Shown: positions 47,839 to 59,460, numbered from the stretch's first letter. The stretch: DNA of 64,000 nucleotides from Siphonodentalium dalli (GCA_032622095.1 CP136063.1:29826987-29890986); one strand, 5' to 3'. Made by a program: numbers and translations. Notes: generated by a model not told the origin, from the letters alone.

Positions 47839-50030
47839 TGAAGTTACCGTATTAACCCGTTCTTTATTACAGCATCATTGGCGTGTAGTTACCTTATTAA
47901 CCATTCTATATTAAAGCATTAATTGACAGGTAGTTACCTTATTAACCCGTTCTATAAAAGTATCATTGGTGAGTAGTTACCATATTAACCCGTTCTATAT
48001 TAAAGCATCATTGACGTGAAGTTACCTTATTAACCCTTTCTATATTAAAGCACCATTGATGTGTAGTTACCTTATTAACCCTTTCTATATTAAAACATCA
48101 TTGACGTGTAGTTACCATGTTAACCCTTTCAATATTAAAGCACCATTGACGGATAGTTGCCTTATTAACCCTGTATATACTAAAGAACCATTGTCGCGTA
48201 GTTACCTTATCAACCCTTCCTATACATTGACGTGTAGTTACCTTATTAACCCTTTCTATATTAAAGCATTAATTGACAGGCAGTTACCTTATTAACCCTT
48301 TCTATACTAAGTATCATTGGCATCTAGTTACCTTATTAACCCTTTCTATATTAAAGCATTAATTGACAGGTAGTTACCTTAAACAACCCGTTATATACTA
48401 AGTATCATAGGTGAGTAGTTACATTATTAACCATTTCTATACTAAAGCACCATTGATGGGTAATTACCTTATTAACCATTTTGTATCAAAGCATCGTTGA
48501 CGTGCAGTACCATATTATAACCCTTTCTATATTAAAGCATCATTGACGGATAGTTACCATATTAACCCTTTCTATATTAAAGCACCATTGGCGTGTAATT
48601 ACCTTATTAACCCTTTCTATATTGAAGCAATAATTGACTGGTAGGCACTAGTTACCTTATTAACCCTTTCTATAATAAGTGTCATTGGTGATTAGTTACA
48701 TTATTAACCCTTTCTACAATAAAGCATCATTGACATGAAGTTACCTTATTAACCATTTCTGTATTCAAGAATTATTGACGTGTAGTTACCTTATTAACCT
48801 TTTCTATATTAAGACATCATTTACGTGTAGTTACCATGTTAACCCTTTCTATATTAAAGTATCATTGACGGGTAGTTGCCTTATTAACCATGTATATACC
48901 TAAGTATCAGTGTCGTGTAGTTACCTTATTAACACTTTCTATACTAAGTATCATTGACGTGTAGTTACCTTCTTAACCCTTTCTATATAAAAGCACCATT
49001 GATGGGTAGTTACCTTATTAACCATTTTTGTATTGAAGCATCATTGGCGTGTAATTACCTTATTAACCCTTTCTATATTGAAGCAATAATTGACAGGTAG
49101 GCCCTAGTTACCTTATTAACCCTTTCTATAATAAGTGTCATTGGTGATTAGTTACATTATTAACCCTTTCTACAATAAAGCATCATTGACATGAAGTTAC
49201 CCTTAACCATTTCTGTATTAAAAAATTATTGACGTGTAGTTACCTTATTAACCATTTCTATATTGAGACATCATTTACGTGTAGTTACCATGTTAACCCT
49301 TTCTATATTAAAGTATCATTGACGGGTAGTTGCCTTGTTAACCCTGTATATACCTACTAGTAAGCATCAGTGTCGTGTAGTTACCTTATTAACCCTTTCT
49401 ATACTAAGTATCATTGGCGGTTAGTTACCTTATTAACCCGTTATATACTAAGTATCATTGACGTGTAGTTACCTTATTAACCCTTTCTATATAAAAGCAC
49501 CATTGATGGGTAGTTACAGTATTAACCATTTTTGTATTGAAGCATCATTGGCGTGTAGTTACCTTATTAACCCTTTCTATATTAAAGCATCATTGACATG
49601 TGGTTATCATATTAGCCAGTTCTATATTAAAGCATCATTGACGGTAGTTGCCATATTAACCCTTTCTATATTAAAGCACCATTGGCGTGTAATTACCATA
49701 TTAACCCTTTCTATATTAAAACATCATTGTCGTGTAGTTACCCTATTAGCTCTTTCTATATTAAAGCATCATTGACGTGGAGAACTTTATCTTATTAACC
49801 CTTTCTTTATTAAAGCATTATTGACATGTAGTTACCTTATTAACCCTTTCTATATTAAAGCATCATTGACAAGAAGTTAACTTATTAACCTTTCTATACT
49901 AAGTATCATTGCCGTGTAGTTAGTTACCTTATTAACCCTTTCTATATTAAGACGTCGGTCATTGACCGGTAGTTTACCTTATTAACCATTTCTGTATTCA
50001 AGCATCATTGGCGAGTAGTTACCTTATTAC
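47839..50030 (+). repeat. 45-bp satellite array (about 48 copies)
   Basis: The unit, about 45 bp, reads roughly GTGTAGTTACCTTATTAACC, then CTTTCTATATTAAAGCATCA, then TTGAC. Variants include CACCATTGA(T/C), GTATCATTGG and TGCCTTATTAACC. Many units keep 45 bp, while others gain or lose a few bases. A longer period is visible: the variant ATTGAAGCAATAATTGAC followed by AGGTAGGC occurs at 48621 and 49077, 456 bp apart (about 10 units) with matching neighbours. Open frames through this region are repeat artefacts. Confidence 0.93.
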
Positions 50031-50160
50031 TTGAAGTTTATGATGACAGTATGACAATACACTACCCCTGACAAATGAAGCAATATCACACTTTATCTAA
50101 CAGCCTAGCTATAACTAGTGAACATTAAACTGACAAACAGACCATTTTCAGGGCCATTAC

Positions 50161-50740
50161 CAGGGGGGGGGTGAACAAATTTCTTCCGGCACGTATGCCG
50201 GGGTGGGTGGGTGGTCAAAGTCACCAACAAGCAATTTTTTCCGCCACTAAAAAAAAAAATTCCTGCTTGTTTTTAGTGTTTTGGCAATGAGTTGGGCTTC
50301 AAACCCACTTTGAATCAGTTTGAATGAGAGAAATAATGTAATTCTAACTGGTAAACTGACTGCAGGCAGTTATCGTGTTGTATTTTGTTGCAAATTTTGA
50401 AATCCAAGATGGCCGCTGGTAGCCATGTTTTTTTGGCCGAATGACCTCAAAATTACTCATTCCTATTTACATGTCCATGTTAACATCCATGATAAATAGT
50501 ATGCACAGAAATTCATATACAGCTGTTGACAGTGAATTTCCCCCCGCAAATCTCTGTTTTAGTGTTATTTAAATGGGGGGGGGGGGTGTCAAAAATTGTC
50601 GGAAAAAACTGCCGAAAACGGAAAAAAATTTGGCGGTGGGGGTGGGTGGGTACAAAAAATGATCGAAAGGGAAAAAATGCCATACGTGCCTGAAATGTTT
50701 TTCCGACCACCCCCCCCCCCCCCCACACCCCCCCCCCCTG
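50161..50740. mobile_element. hAT-like element with G-run/C-run termini
   Basis: CCATTAC is directly repeated at both flanks (50154-50160 and 50741-50747; up to 9 bp if one terminal base is shared). The termini are CAGGGGGGGG and its complement CCCCCCCCTG, a CAGGG-type end seen in hAT elements. Subterminal GGCACGTATG faces CATACGTGCC as a second inverted repeat. The interior carries more G runs (GGTGGGTGGG) and matching C runs. It is 580 bp with no transposase; the reverse-strand frame at 50513-50728 runs through low-complexity sequence. Confidence 0.72.
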
Positions 50741-50749
50741 CCATTACCG

Positions 50750-52165
50750 GTATTTAATATTAAATGGATACAAACTAAAGATATTTCTAATTATCAGTAA
50801 GAATTATTCTCTAAGAGATACTTATTATATCATATAAATGATTGCGTATACTATAGTAGACCATATACCAACAGGAAAATATAAGTGAATACAATTATTG
50901 TGTTTCAAAATTCGTTTCGTTTCGTTTCTGCAGCCAAATTACAATCTTAACTTTTAGTTTATACCGTTCTTCATTTTAGCGGGGATAATTCCTTGTGGTG
51001 TTTTGAGTTAATTTTGTCGCGAATCAACGCGGATTGACAGAAGGAAATGGTGTATTGGCTACAAACGGATAAACTGTGGACTTATATATAAGATTCGCCT
51101 ATTTTTTCCGGATGGATGTGCGCAAATATCGAAAAAGACTGAATTTCAGGTGACAAAAAATATTTCAATTCCCGGAACAGTAAGAATTCAGCTACGATAA
51201 CGAAACGGATCAACTATAGAGTATAGTATTGAACAGTACCTCAGCTACCTGGCCATCTGCCCATAACCAGAATATTGTCTCGCTAGGACAATACGCAAAA
51301 TTGAATTTGCGGTACCGTACACGCATGATTCAGTGGCCTGCTCATGAACCTGTCCAGAAGATGAAGAATTGAGAAACTTTGATCCACGATAGTAAGGCCT
51401 AAGGGGTCTGTACATGTACTAAGTACTGATAGTGATAAGCCTGCTGTACAATAATACTACTTTTGCTGTTTTACTGGTCTTAACTGAGTACTGTGTCAAT
51501 GTGACATTGTTAATTCAGTTCCACTCTAATGTACATTAACTGGCAATGATGCGACACTATTAAAGGCACCGGTAATCCTAGGTCAATGTGACCGCTTTCG
51601 CAGATTGCTGCTTCTTGTCCAGTAGAAGGATACGCACTACGTTCATGACTGAACTACGATAATCCCTAAATACCAGGAGGATGCGGCGTAGAAACTTGGT
51701 ACAACAGTTGTTACACATGTACACGACAAAGAAAATTATCAACAAGTGAGCGTCATCATCAAAATTGCAAATTAAAACATGGCAAAGGTAAATTGGTAAT
51801 TCCTACATACCAGGAGGACAAGGCATTGAAACTTGGGACAACAGTTGTTACACGGCAAAGAAAATTAAAACACACTGCAGATGAATGTTTATACATGTAC
51901 TGTGCAGTCGAGATCATCTGGACTACAAATATTTAAGGATTATACCATTTGATGAGTAGATGCTTGACTGATAAAAGAATTAGAGACACCATATTTACTC
52001 GGAAGATAACAGTATACGATGCCATACAGTTGTTCCATGGCACCTCAACCTTTGGTGGAAACCGTAAAACTAATGAAAATAATGAAAACCAGACTCAACA
52101 TCAAGACTACTAGTACATGTGCATGCACAAGTGACGGTTCAATGATTTGACTCCATCAGATGATA
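50750..52165. other. Intergenic sequence with one local duplication
   Basis: No gene is recognised. A block containing ATACCAGGAGGA, GAAACTTGG and ACAACAGTTGTTACAC is present twice, at about 51669-51738 and 51806-51866. Elsewhere the sequence appears single-copy. Confidence 0.5.
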
Positions 52166-52169
52166 TTTA

Positions 52170-52998
52170 AGCGACACCAATTTTTAAGTCTGGTTTACGA
52201 TAATGTGGGGAGAAAAAAAGTAGATTCAGGAGGGAAAAAAATAAAAATAAAAAAGATTGTCCCCTCAATTTATATCAAGTAAATCGTGGAATTTTACATC
52301 AATTTTACAAAAATTGTGAAAAAATGTTTTTGAATGAAATTCTGTTCAAACCAAACAAGACATACTCTTGGGCTCCAAATAAACATGCATGCACGTTTAT
52401 TATTTTCTTGGGAAATTTCCCCCCTGCACGGTGCTTATTTGGGTCTGCACGTTTATTAATTTTGAGGCTATGAAAAAAGAAATCATCACAAACTCAAGAT
52501 TTCTACATGATTCTGATATCAAAATGATGAGCTTATAACTTTATGTATGTACATGTATATGGCATACCGGTATATGTGAACATTTAAATATTGAACAAAA
52601 CACCACATGCCACATTATGTGACATACTATAATGTTGATTCCTATAACTGACCTACTATAAAAATAATTGCATGTTTACCACAGTTATGTTGATGTTTTG
52701 CTCAGAGTTCCCCCTGCACTATTATTTGGGTCTGCACTTTTATTAACTTTAAATGGAATTTCCTCCCTGCACTATTATTTGGGCCCGCACTTTTATTTGG
52801 AGCCTGAGAGTATCGTGTCATGAAATACATGAAAATATGGATCTGTAAATGATCATAAGCAGAACCGGATGCGACAGCACATGAAAATCAGTATGCGTGT
52901 AAAATATTTTGGGACATAAAAAGTTTAAAAAAAATTCATGAAATGGAAAAAAAGTTGTAGGAGGTGTTCATAAACCAGACTTAAAAATTGGTGTCGCC
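52170..52998. mobile_element. PIF/Harbinger-like MITE interrupted by a nested element
   Basis: Flanked by TTA on both sides (52167-52169 and 52999-53001), a 3-bp TWA target typical of PIF/Harbinger. Terminal inverted repeats read (A/G)GCGACACCAATTTTTAAG, then CTGGTTTA. With the nested insert at 52365-52810 removed, it corresponds in reverse complement to the 342-bp copy at 61819-62160 over nearly its whole length. No coding sequence is left. Confidence 0.85.
52365..52810. mobile_element. Tc1/mariner-like non-autonomous element nested in the Harbinger-like element
   Basis: Flanked by TA (52363-52364 and 52811-52812). Terminal inverted repeats are CTCTTGGGCTCCAAATAAA and CTCTCAGGCTCCAAATAAA (right end complemented). 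Subterminal repeats of CTGCAC(T/G)(A/T)TTATT lie near both ends. The uninterrupted relative at 61819-62160 serves as an empty site: across the insertion point the flanks align with two mismatches when one TA is removed. Confidence 0.85.
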
Positions 52999-53499
52999 TT
53001 AGGCTCAGAACACAGGTTCACAAATTCTCAAATAATTGTCTCCCTCAACCATACTAGTATTTATATTTGATAGAACCTCAGTGAGACCATGTTGAAAATT
53101 ACCATCAATGCAGTTCCAGTGTTGACGCAACGCGATCATGTTACTTCAAACCAGTTGCAATGTTCCTTAGCATGGTAATTCGTGAAAATAAATGTCAATG
53201 CAACTTACTCTCAGGCTCCAAATAAAAGTGCAGGCCAAAATAATAGTGCAGGGGGTGAAATTCCATTGAAAGTTAATAAAAGTACAGACCCAAATTATAG
53301 TGCAGGGGTAACTCTGAGCAAAACATCAACTCTGGTTAAAGGTACTCAACCCGATAAAACTCCTCTCAATTACTATTTCAATGGCTTCGGGGGTCAAAAA
53401 TATTTGATTCGAGTCGAGGAAGTCACCTATCAAAGCTCAGATTTGTTAGATATCGATTTTAGAAATCTATTATTTTTCATTATCGGGAATACCGGTGTA

Positions 53500-55060
53500 A
53501 AAGTTTATCCCCCCTGATCAACTTCCCCCCCCGGGGGGAAGTTGACCTAGGTTATCTCCCCCCGCCCTGATCATCTCCCCCCCCCCCGCCTCCCGCCTGA
53601 ATTTTATTATTTTACATACCTTAACATCTATTGGCGTGATAGTCTCATTTTATCATTCACTATGACTATGTGACGTAGAAAAACTATCATTGGTGGCAAG
53701 GAAGCATGTCTTTTCTACGGCAGAGACATTATTGTTCAGATTTTTTTTTATTGAAAATCACCCAGTTTATCTCCCCCTCCCCCCTGCCTGAATTTTCCAT
53801 ACCTTAACATATATTGGCGAGTTAGTCTCATTTTATCGTTCACTATAACTATGTGACTAAGAAAAACTATCATAGGTGACATTTTACCAAGTTTGTGATT
53901 TGGAGGGGCATAATCTAATTGGTGTATGTCAGTTATGTATGTTATGTATATGTCTATTATGGGCAGCTCCCTAGAACATTAAGGGTTGATATTCAGATCA
54001 ATAAGGACAGATTTGCATATATGTTTTCTTTAGTTTGATTTAATTGCAAATAACAACAGATGAAATACAGTGATGTGTAACAATATATGACAAAATCACT
54101 ATACAGTAATGCCCTAAATAATTGACTCCTTAACCCTTTAAGTGTCAAGTCCGATGTTTTGTATCAACCCATATTTCCTTGATCATTTTCCAAATTTATT
54201 GATTATAATAATGTGACACACTGATGGAAAGAGCTCGAAGATCAAGGAAATATGGGTTGATACAAAAATCGGACTTGGCACTGAAAGGGTTAACCACAGC
54301 AGAATTATTGTTAATTTTTCAAGATTTAGTACGAAATATGGCTTGTTGTCATTCGTCGGAAAGTTCTCAACTAAATCCTGAAAAATTACCCATAATGCTG
54401 CTGTGGTTAAGGAGTCGATTATCAGTGTGTATCAATAATACTTCATATTGAATGATATTTACATGATAAAAATATTAAATGAAAGCTTCATTTGGTGAAC
54501 ATGTCTGAGGCCATTTGTTGAATGCATTTAGAAGATCACATACATGTAAAACTGAATGGTAATTCAAATGAGACTAACTCGCCAATAGATGTTAAGGTAT
54601 GGAAAATTCAGGCGGGGGGGGGAGATAAACTGGGTGATTTTCAATTAAAAAAAATCTGAACAATATTGTCTCTGCCGAAGAAAAGACATGCTTCCTTGCC
54701 ACCAATGATTGTTTTTCTAAGTCACATAGTCATAGTGAATGATAAAATGAGACTATCTCGCCAATACTAGTAGATGTTATGGTATGGAAAATCCAGGCGG
54801 GGGGGGGAGATAAACTAGGTAAATTCCAATGAAAATTCTCCGAACTATAATTATTGTCTCTTTTACAGAAATATCATGCTTCCTTGTCACCTGTGATAGT
54901 TTTTCTTAGTCACATAGTGATAGTGAACGATAAAATGAGACTATCTCGCCAATAGATGTTAAGGTATGGAAAATCCAGGCGGGGGGAGATAAATTAGGTA
55001 AAACCAGTTTATCTCCCCCCCCCCCAGATGCGCAGGAAGATGCGCAGGGGGGGGGAGTTG
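53500..55060. repeat. Foldback with about 200-bp subrepeats and C-run/G-run blocks
   Basis: The left arm (53500-53895) has two units, each with a C-run, GCCTGAATTTT, ATACCTTAACAT, TTAGTCTCATTTTATC and GAAAAACTATCAT. The right arm (54555-55020) has more than two units of the reverse complement with G-runs (GGCGGGGGGGGGAGATAAA). A perfect palindrome, CAACTTCCCCCC facing GGGGGGAAGTTG, sits near 53519-53546. The long G-runs could form G-quadruplexes on one strand. Confidence 0.8.
54104..54429. mobile_element. TA-flanked CAGTAATG foldback MITE, diverged copy
   Basis: After TA (54102-54103) it begins CAGTAATGCCCTAAATAATT, then GACTCCTTAACC. Inner parts GCTTGTTGTCATTCGTCGGA and TGGTTAAGGAGTCGATTA match the clean copies at 57715-57931 and 59461-59622. 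An extra inverted segment (GTCAAGTCCGATGTTTTGTA facing its complement, 54146-54290) is inserted in the left arm. The right terminus is damaged. Confidence 0.7.
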
Positions 55061-55506
55061 ATTTGTCAAACCGGTACTATCTGGCCCAGAACTCAGTCAA
55101 AATTGCGTTAAAATTACCACTTGATTTTAGAGTTATCCATCCTTGTCTGTTTGAATAGATTTTGAGTACACATCCAGAGCAGATTACGGCAGTTATTAGT
55201 ACTTATCTCGAGAATAATAACAAATTTCAAAAATCAATATCTGATAACTCTGAGCTTTGTTTGATGGGTTCCTCGACTCGAATCAAATATTTTTTACCCC
55301 CAAAGCCAAAGCAATAGTAATATAGGACCCTCTGATCGGATTGTTGTTGTTGGAATCTGTTGAGATGGGGACCCTCTTTACGGGTTGAGTACCTTTAACC
55401 AAATAATTTTTATAGCCGGTTCAAGTATACGAGTCAACATGTGTAGTACAGGTACATGTATGTATCATGTGGTGTTATTTTGGTTTGCCACATACTTGAA
55501 TATGTA

Positions 55507-56413
55507 CTCTTGAGTGCCTAATGTACGATTATTAAAATCGAGGTAAAATTCCCACCTGTACGATCGTTATTTGGTCCTGTACGTTTATTAAATTAACCAA
55601 AAGAAATAATTCACCAATCTTAAATTGTGTTATTCATTTAAGAAATGAACGGCGGTTTCAATGCGGTCATGGGGTTTTGACCGCGAGAAAAATTCAGCCA
55701 GGGTTCATGTGGAGTTTGCTGATTTTTTCAACGCGGTCAAAACCCATGACCACGTTGAATCCGCCATTTATTATTTATATTTATATACTTAAATTCATTA
55801 TGAACTAGGATTGTATGTCTTTCCCACTATTTATTCATCTATTTAAACGAACGCATGGAGTTCAGTTCAGACAGTTCGAATCCTTGTTTTTTGGAAAACC
55901 AAACACTGATTGTAGACCGAAACAAATTTCTTGCCAAATCCGGACCTACTAGATACTCAAGCAGTCGGTATTTTCCGATAATCCCCGGTGATTTCTGGGA
56001 CCAATGTGTACATAAACCTATGAACGACACTGGAAGTGACGTCACGTTACGTTCATAGGTTTATGAACGCATTGAATAAGGGGTGACAGGGGGGTGTGTC
56101 TACCGTAACGCTATGGGGAAATCGGAAGAGATATCAGGTGTACTAGTATGTAAATATAGATAAATGAACTCTGATTGTTGACAGTGATCAGCACACTGTA
56201 CATGTACATGTAGATTCACAGACCTGGCTATCCATCGAAACTATTTCTGTCACATGGCATCAGTAAACCAGTCAGATGGTGTGTTTTGTTGGGATGTATG
56301 GTACTAATATTTCCAGTCTGTACGTTTATTCCGCCCTGTACTATTATTCAGTTATGCGACATTTTCCAGCCTGTACTATTATCTCACCCTGTACTTTTAT
56401 AGGCACTCAAGAG
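55507..56413. mobile_element. TA-flanked element with CTCTTGAGTGCCTA termini
   Basis: TA (55505-55506 and 56414-56415) flanks CTCTTGAGTGCCTA and its complement TAGGCACTCAAGAG. Subterminal repeats of CTGTAC(G/T)(T/A)TTATT lie near both ends, a C-to-T variant of the CTGCAC motif in the related elements at 52365 and 53208. A hairpin (55643-55768) and unique sequence fill the interior. It lies inside the TA element 53208-56616. Confidence 0.75.
55643..55768. repeat. Hairpin with about 40-bp arms (GCGGTCATGGG core)
   Basis: AAATGAACGGCGGTTTCAA followed by TGCGGTCATGGGGTTTTGAC faces GTCAAAACCCATGACCACGT followed by TGAATCCGCCATTT, with a 45-bp loop. Probably a small foldback element. A separate 15-bp inverted repeat (ATAAACCTATGAACG at 56012-56026 and its complement at 56050-56064) encloses a TGACGTCA site a little downstream. 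Confidence 0.7.
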
Positions 56414-56616
56414 TACATGCAAAGTAAAGCCCATCATTTTTACATCCGAATCATATAGAAATCTTGAATTTGTGCTGATTTAAATTTTCATAGCTTCAAA
56501 ATATTAATAAACGTGCAAACCCAAATAAGCACTGTGCAGGGGGGGGGGTGATTTCCCAAGAAAAATAATAAACGTGCATGCAGCTGGTGCATGCATGTTT
56601 ATTTGGAGCCCAAGAG

Positions 56617-57714
56617 TAAAGAGGTGGAGGTGAATGTTACATGTAAGTTGTTATTAACGAAATGGAACGATGCCTTTAATAGGTTCCACCAGCAATAAGT
56701 CGCGACTTCTTTATATTGGCCTGACAGATTGGTTTTTGTTGGCGTCATGCCTGTCGACCATTATGATGGCCACATATATTGTCATATAACAGCGATTTAC
56801 GATCTGTCTTGTTGACTCATAATATAAATTAAGAAATTGGCCTTGTGTTTGTTCCTTGCGTAAAAAATTTTTTTTAGTACAAACGACCTCACTGATTGTG
56901 TCCCTCGACTCCTCATGTAGTTGGTCAAGTAACTTACATGTATGTACATGTACAGAGCACTCACAAATTTCTTAGAAAAGCGACCACATGTTCGAATCTA
57001 CTTTGCGATTTTGGAGCAACGCATTTGTAAATGCTTTCATATTTTAACACATTTACCTTGATTTATTCACAAACAAATGTCTTGATGCAGGCCTTAAAAT
57101 CCATCAGATTTTTTGCAATAATTCAAAATGTTAGTGTTTCACTTTCTACAGGGAATCAATCAAGACTTTTTACTAGAATCAAAATGAGAATCATGATTCT
57201 CAGATTCTGATTATAAAACAATGTCAACAGTGTTTATTTATGTTTATTCCATTTTGAATAGAAAACTACATAATGAATGTCCGATTCCGAACATGTACAC
57301 CAGGAGTGGGAAAATAACACAGAATTATTCAGATGTGAATTTAAATTAAACAAAATTAAAACTAATATTGCAAAATACACTATACACTATCGTATCTTTA
57401 TTTGGGTGTTCATACTAGTATAATTTTTCGGCGCAATGATCGGTAATTTCAATGCGACTGCGATTATTCCCAATGCAGTGCATTTAATTTAAATGCTGTC
57501 GTTAAGGCATTTACAAAGTGGCGTGACACAATGCACCCTCAATGCATTTTAAATGCAACAACCGCATTTCATTGATCCACGTTGTAAAGGACATTTATTT
57601 TTAGAATATGTGTATATAACCACATGAATAAACAACAAATCAACTGTTTTTATTACTTTGTAAACCTCTGATGTTTCCCATACAGTATACATTTGTATAT
57701 TATAAACCATGTTA
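56617..57714. other. Intergenic sequence with no recognised gene
   Basis: Apart from ACATGTA-type palindromes (about 56935-56955) and an AT-rich segment with repeated AATGCA(T/G)TT motifs at 57440-57590, no feature is apparent. The AATGC motifs on both strands may be the remains of a small foldback element. Confidence 0.4.
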
Positions 57715-57931
57715 CAGTAATTCTAGAGCTAATTAATCGACTCCTTAACTACAGCAGAATTATGGGTAACTTTTCAGGATGTAGTCCGAAATATGGCTTG
57801 TTGCCATTCATCTGAAAGCTCTCACCGAGAGCTTTCCGATGAATGGCATCAACCCATATTTCCGACTAAATCCTGAAAAGTTACCCATAATTCTGCTGTA
57901 GTTAAGGAGTCGATTAATTAGAGCATTACTG
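57715..57931. mobile_element. Nearly perfect palindromic Tc1/mariner-like MITE
   Basis: Flanked by TA (57713-57714 and 57932-57933). The 217-bp element folds on itself almost completely: CAGTAATTCTAGAGCTAATT and GACTCCTTAACTACAGCAGA on the left face their complements on the right, meeting at CTCTCACCGAGAG near 57829. CAGT-type termini with TA targets are typical of Tc1/mariner MITEs. No coding sequence. Confidence 0.85.
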
Positions 57932-57933
57932 TA

Positions 57934-59458
57934 TATCCTCTATAACTGTTTATTCAACATCACATGCTGCAACCCATAAATGCGGTTCAGATTTCGATGT
58001 CCGGTTCAACATTATTATCATATGGTTCGATAGCAGAAATATGCAGTTTGGAATGTTATACCGTACAAGTTTTACGAGTTGGTCTTGCTCAAGAATGGAT
58101 AAATTTATAAACCTGATTTTTGGCGCATTAGTTAGAATTATATTTTTGCACAAGAACACACCACAAATATCGAACTGGACATCAAAAGCAGAACCGGATT
58201 GTATCGATTGCATAAACATAGGAAGTTGGTCACTGACCGACATTTGCTATTGCAGAATAAAATAAAAAAAATCTCTGGTGTGGTTTATAGGACTATGCAA
58301 TGCCGACTTAAAAATAAAAATTCACATAAACATCGCATGAAGCGGTCTAACCACAAACTCGGTAATTCCAAATGTATGAACTATCACCATGATATCCCGG
58401 TATATCATTGTCAGGACTGTTTGTACAAAAGTTTGTTATTCTACTATGCATAATTTTGCTATATCATTGTACTCGGACTGTATTGCAATGTAATATATCA
58501 GTACATGTACCAGTATACTGTGTGCACATTATATACATGTAGGCCTACTTTCACTTTAGTATGTGTCATAAAAGACTCATTTTGTTAAATTGAAAAAAAC
58601 ATGTGTGAAAAGTTGAAAACAGAGAGAATACATGTACATGTGCCGGCACCATATACCTCTTTGTGTGCTGTACTACCAGACCAGTACCGGTACTATTCAT
58701 GTACATGTACTACACCACAATAAGAGAAATTTTAATTGATTCTGCTGCCCTTGTGCCACAGGCCTCAAACACGCCAAACAAGTACTAGTATCTGTAGCCA
58801 GGCCCACCAGTACCAGGCTACTAGTAAATGAAGTGCTGAAAGTGTCACTCACATCATTAATCGAGCCCAATCTTAGTTATACTAGTCTCTTGTGTAGTTT
58901 GGGTTACTATTCATAAGATATTTAATGAATGTTTGGAATGTATGGTAGCATTCTTACCTGGATCAACATATGCCATGCACAACGCTGGTCATCATATCAT
59001 CACCACTGTTGGCAGTAAACCCTGGCGGGCATCAGTAAACCGCTCATCGGGCTATAACAGTTAGAGTTTTCCATACCAGGGCTAATCTAATCAGTTAAAA
59101 TTAGTCAATTTAGAGGGAATACCAACCAGTGGAAGACGTACATTTATATTCAGATATCAGTTTTCGAGAAAAACCCCATCTTAGTCGAGCGGACTTAAAA
59201 TATCGGGGTAAACTTAAATTTCATTCAGCAACACTTTCGCGGCAGAATATAAAAATAGTACATTATAATCTCTTACAGTACATGTACATGTAGCCCAGGT
59301 GCAGTGCTAGCCTATATTATATACTACCAAAACTTTTGGTCAGTTTCTCGATGCCTGACACTTGTAAACGCTTGAACCGGTATATAGTACATGTATGTGA
59401 ATTAAAGATCTTATTAGTGACACAACACTTCACAAGAGGCTAGACATACATTTGTAAC
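57934..59458. other. Intergenic sequence rich in ACATGT palindromes
   Basis: Two overlapping open frames near 57950-58453 have no recognisable domain and lie on opposite strands over the same DNA, so at most one could be real. From 58490 to 59300 ACATGTACATGT-like runs recur (58500, 58631, 58699, 59280). No RNA gene is seen. Confidence 0.4.
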
Positions 59459-59460
59459 TA

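Larger units (their letters stand above)
53340..55394. mobile_element. TTAA-flanked foldback element, long version with internal repeat arms
   Basis: TTAA (53336-53339 and 55395-55398) flanks AGGTACTCAACCCG and CGGGTTGAGTACCT. Inner arms contain GATTCGAGTCGAGGAA and AAAGCTCAGA facing their complements, as in the short copies at 60842-61290, 61312-61784 and 62759-63227. Compared with those it carries about 1.5 kb of extra foldback sequence. TTAA targets are characteristic of piggyBac, but the terminus does not start with the usual CCC, so the assignment is tentative. Confidence 0.8.
53208..56616. mobile_element. Larger TA-flanked element of the same CTCT(C/T)(A/G)GGCTCC family
   Basis: TA at 53206-53207 and 56617-56618 flank termini CTCTCAGGCTCCAAATAAAA and TTTATTTGGAGCCCAAGAG. 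Subterminal blocks with GTGCAGG and AATAAACGTGCA match the 446-bp copy at 52365-52810. Most of its 3.4 kb is made of later insertions (53340-55394, 55507-56413), so the original element was also a few hundred bp. A 111-codon frame at 53182-53517 straddles its left end and an insertion boundary and is not a gene. Confidence 0.75.

Noticed and set aside
47839-50030. 45-bp repeats considered as a CRISPR array or a peptide-repeat gene
   Set aside because: There are no repeat-spacer alternations, units drift along their entire length, and frames break at indels. The frames at 48056-48295 and 49458-49775 are translations of the repeat.
53182-53517. 111-codon open frame
   Set aside because: It spans the left end of a TA element and the boundary of an inserted TTAA element, so no single gene could have this frame.
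57950-58453. Open frames of 97, 74 and 84 codons on opposite strands
   Set aside because: They overlap on both strands, carry no domain I recognise and have no promoter or splice support.
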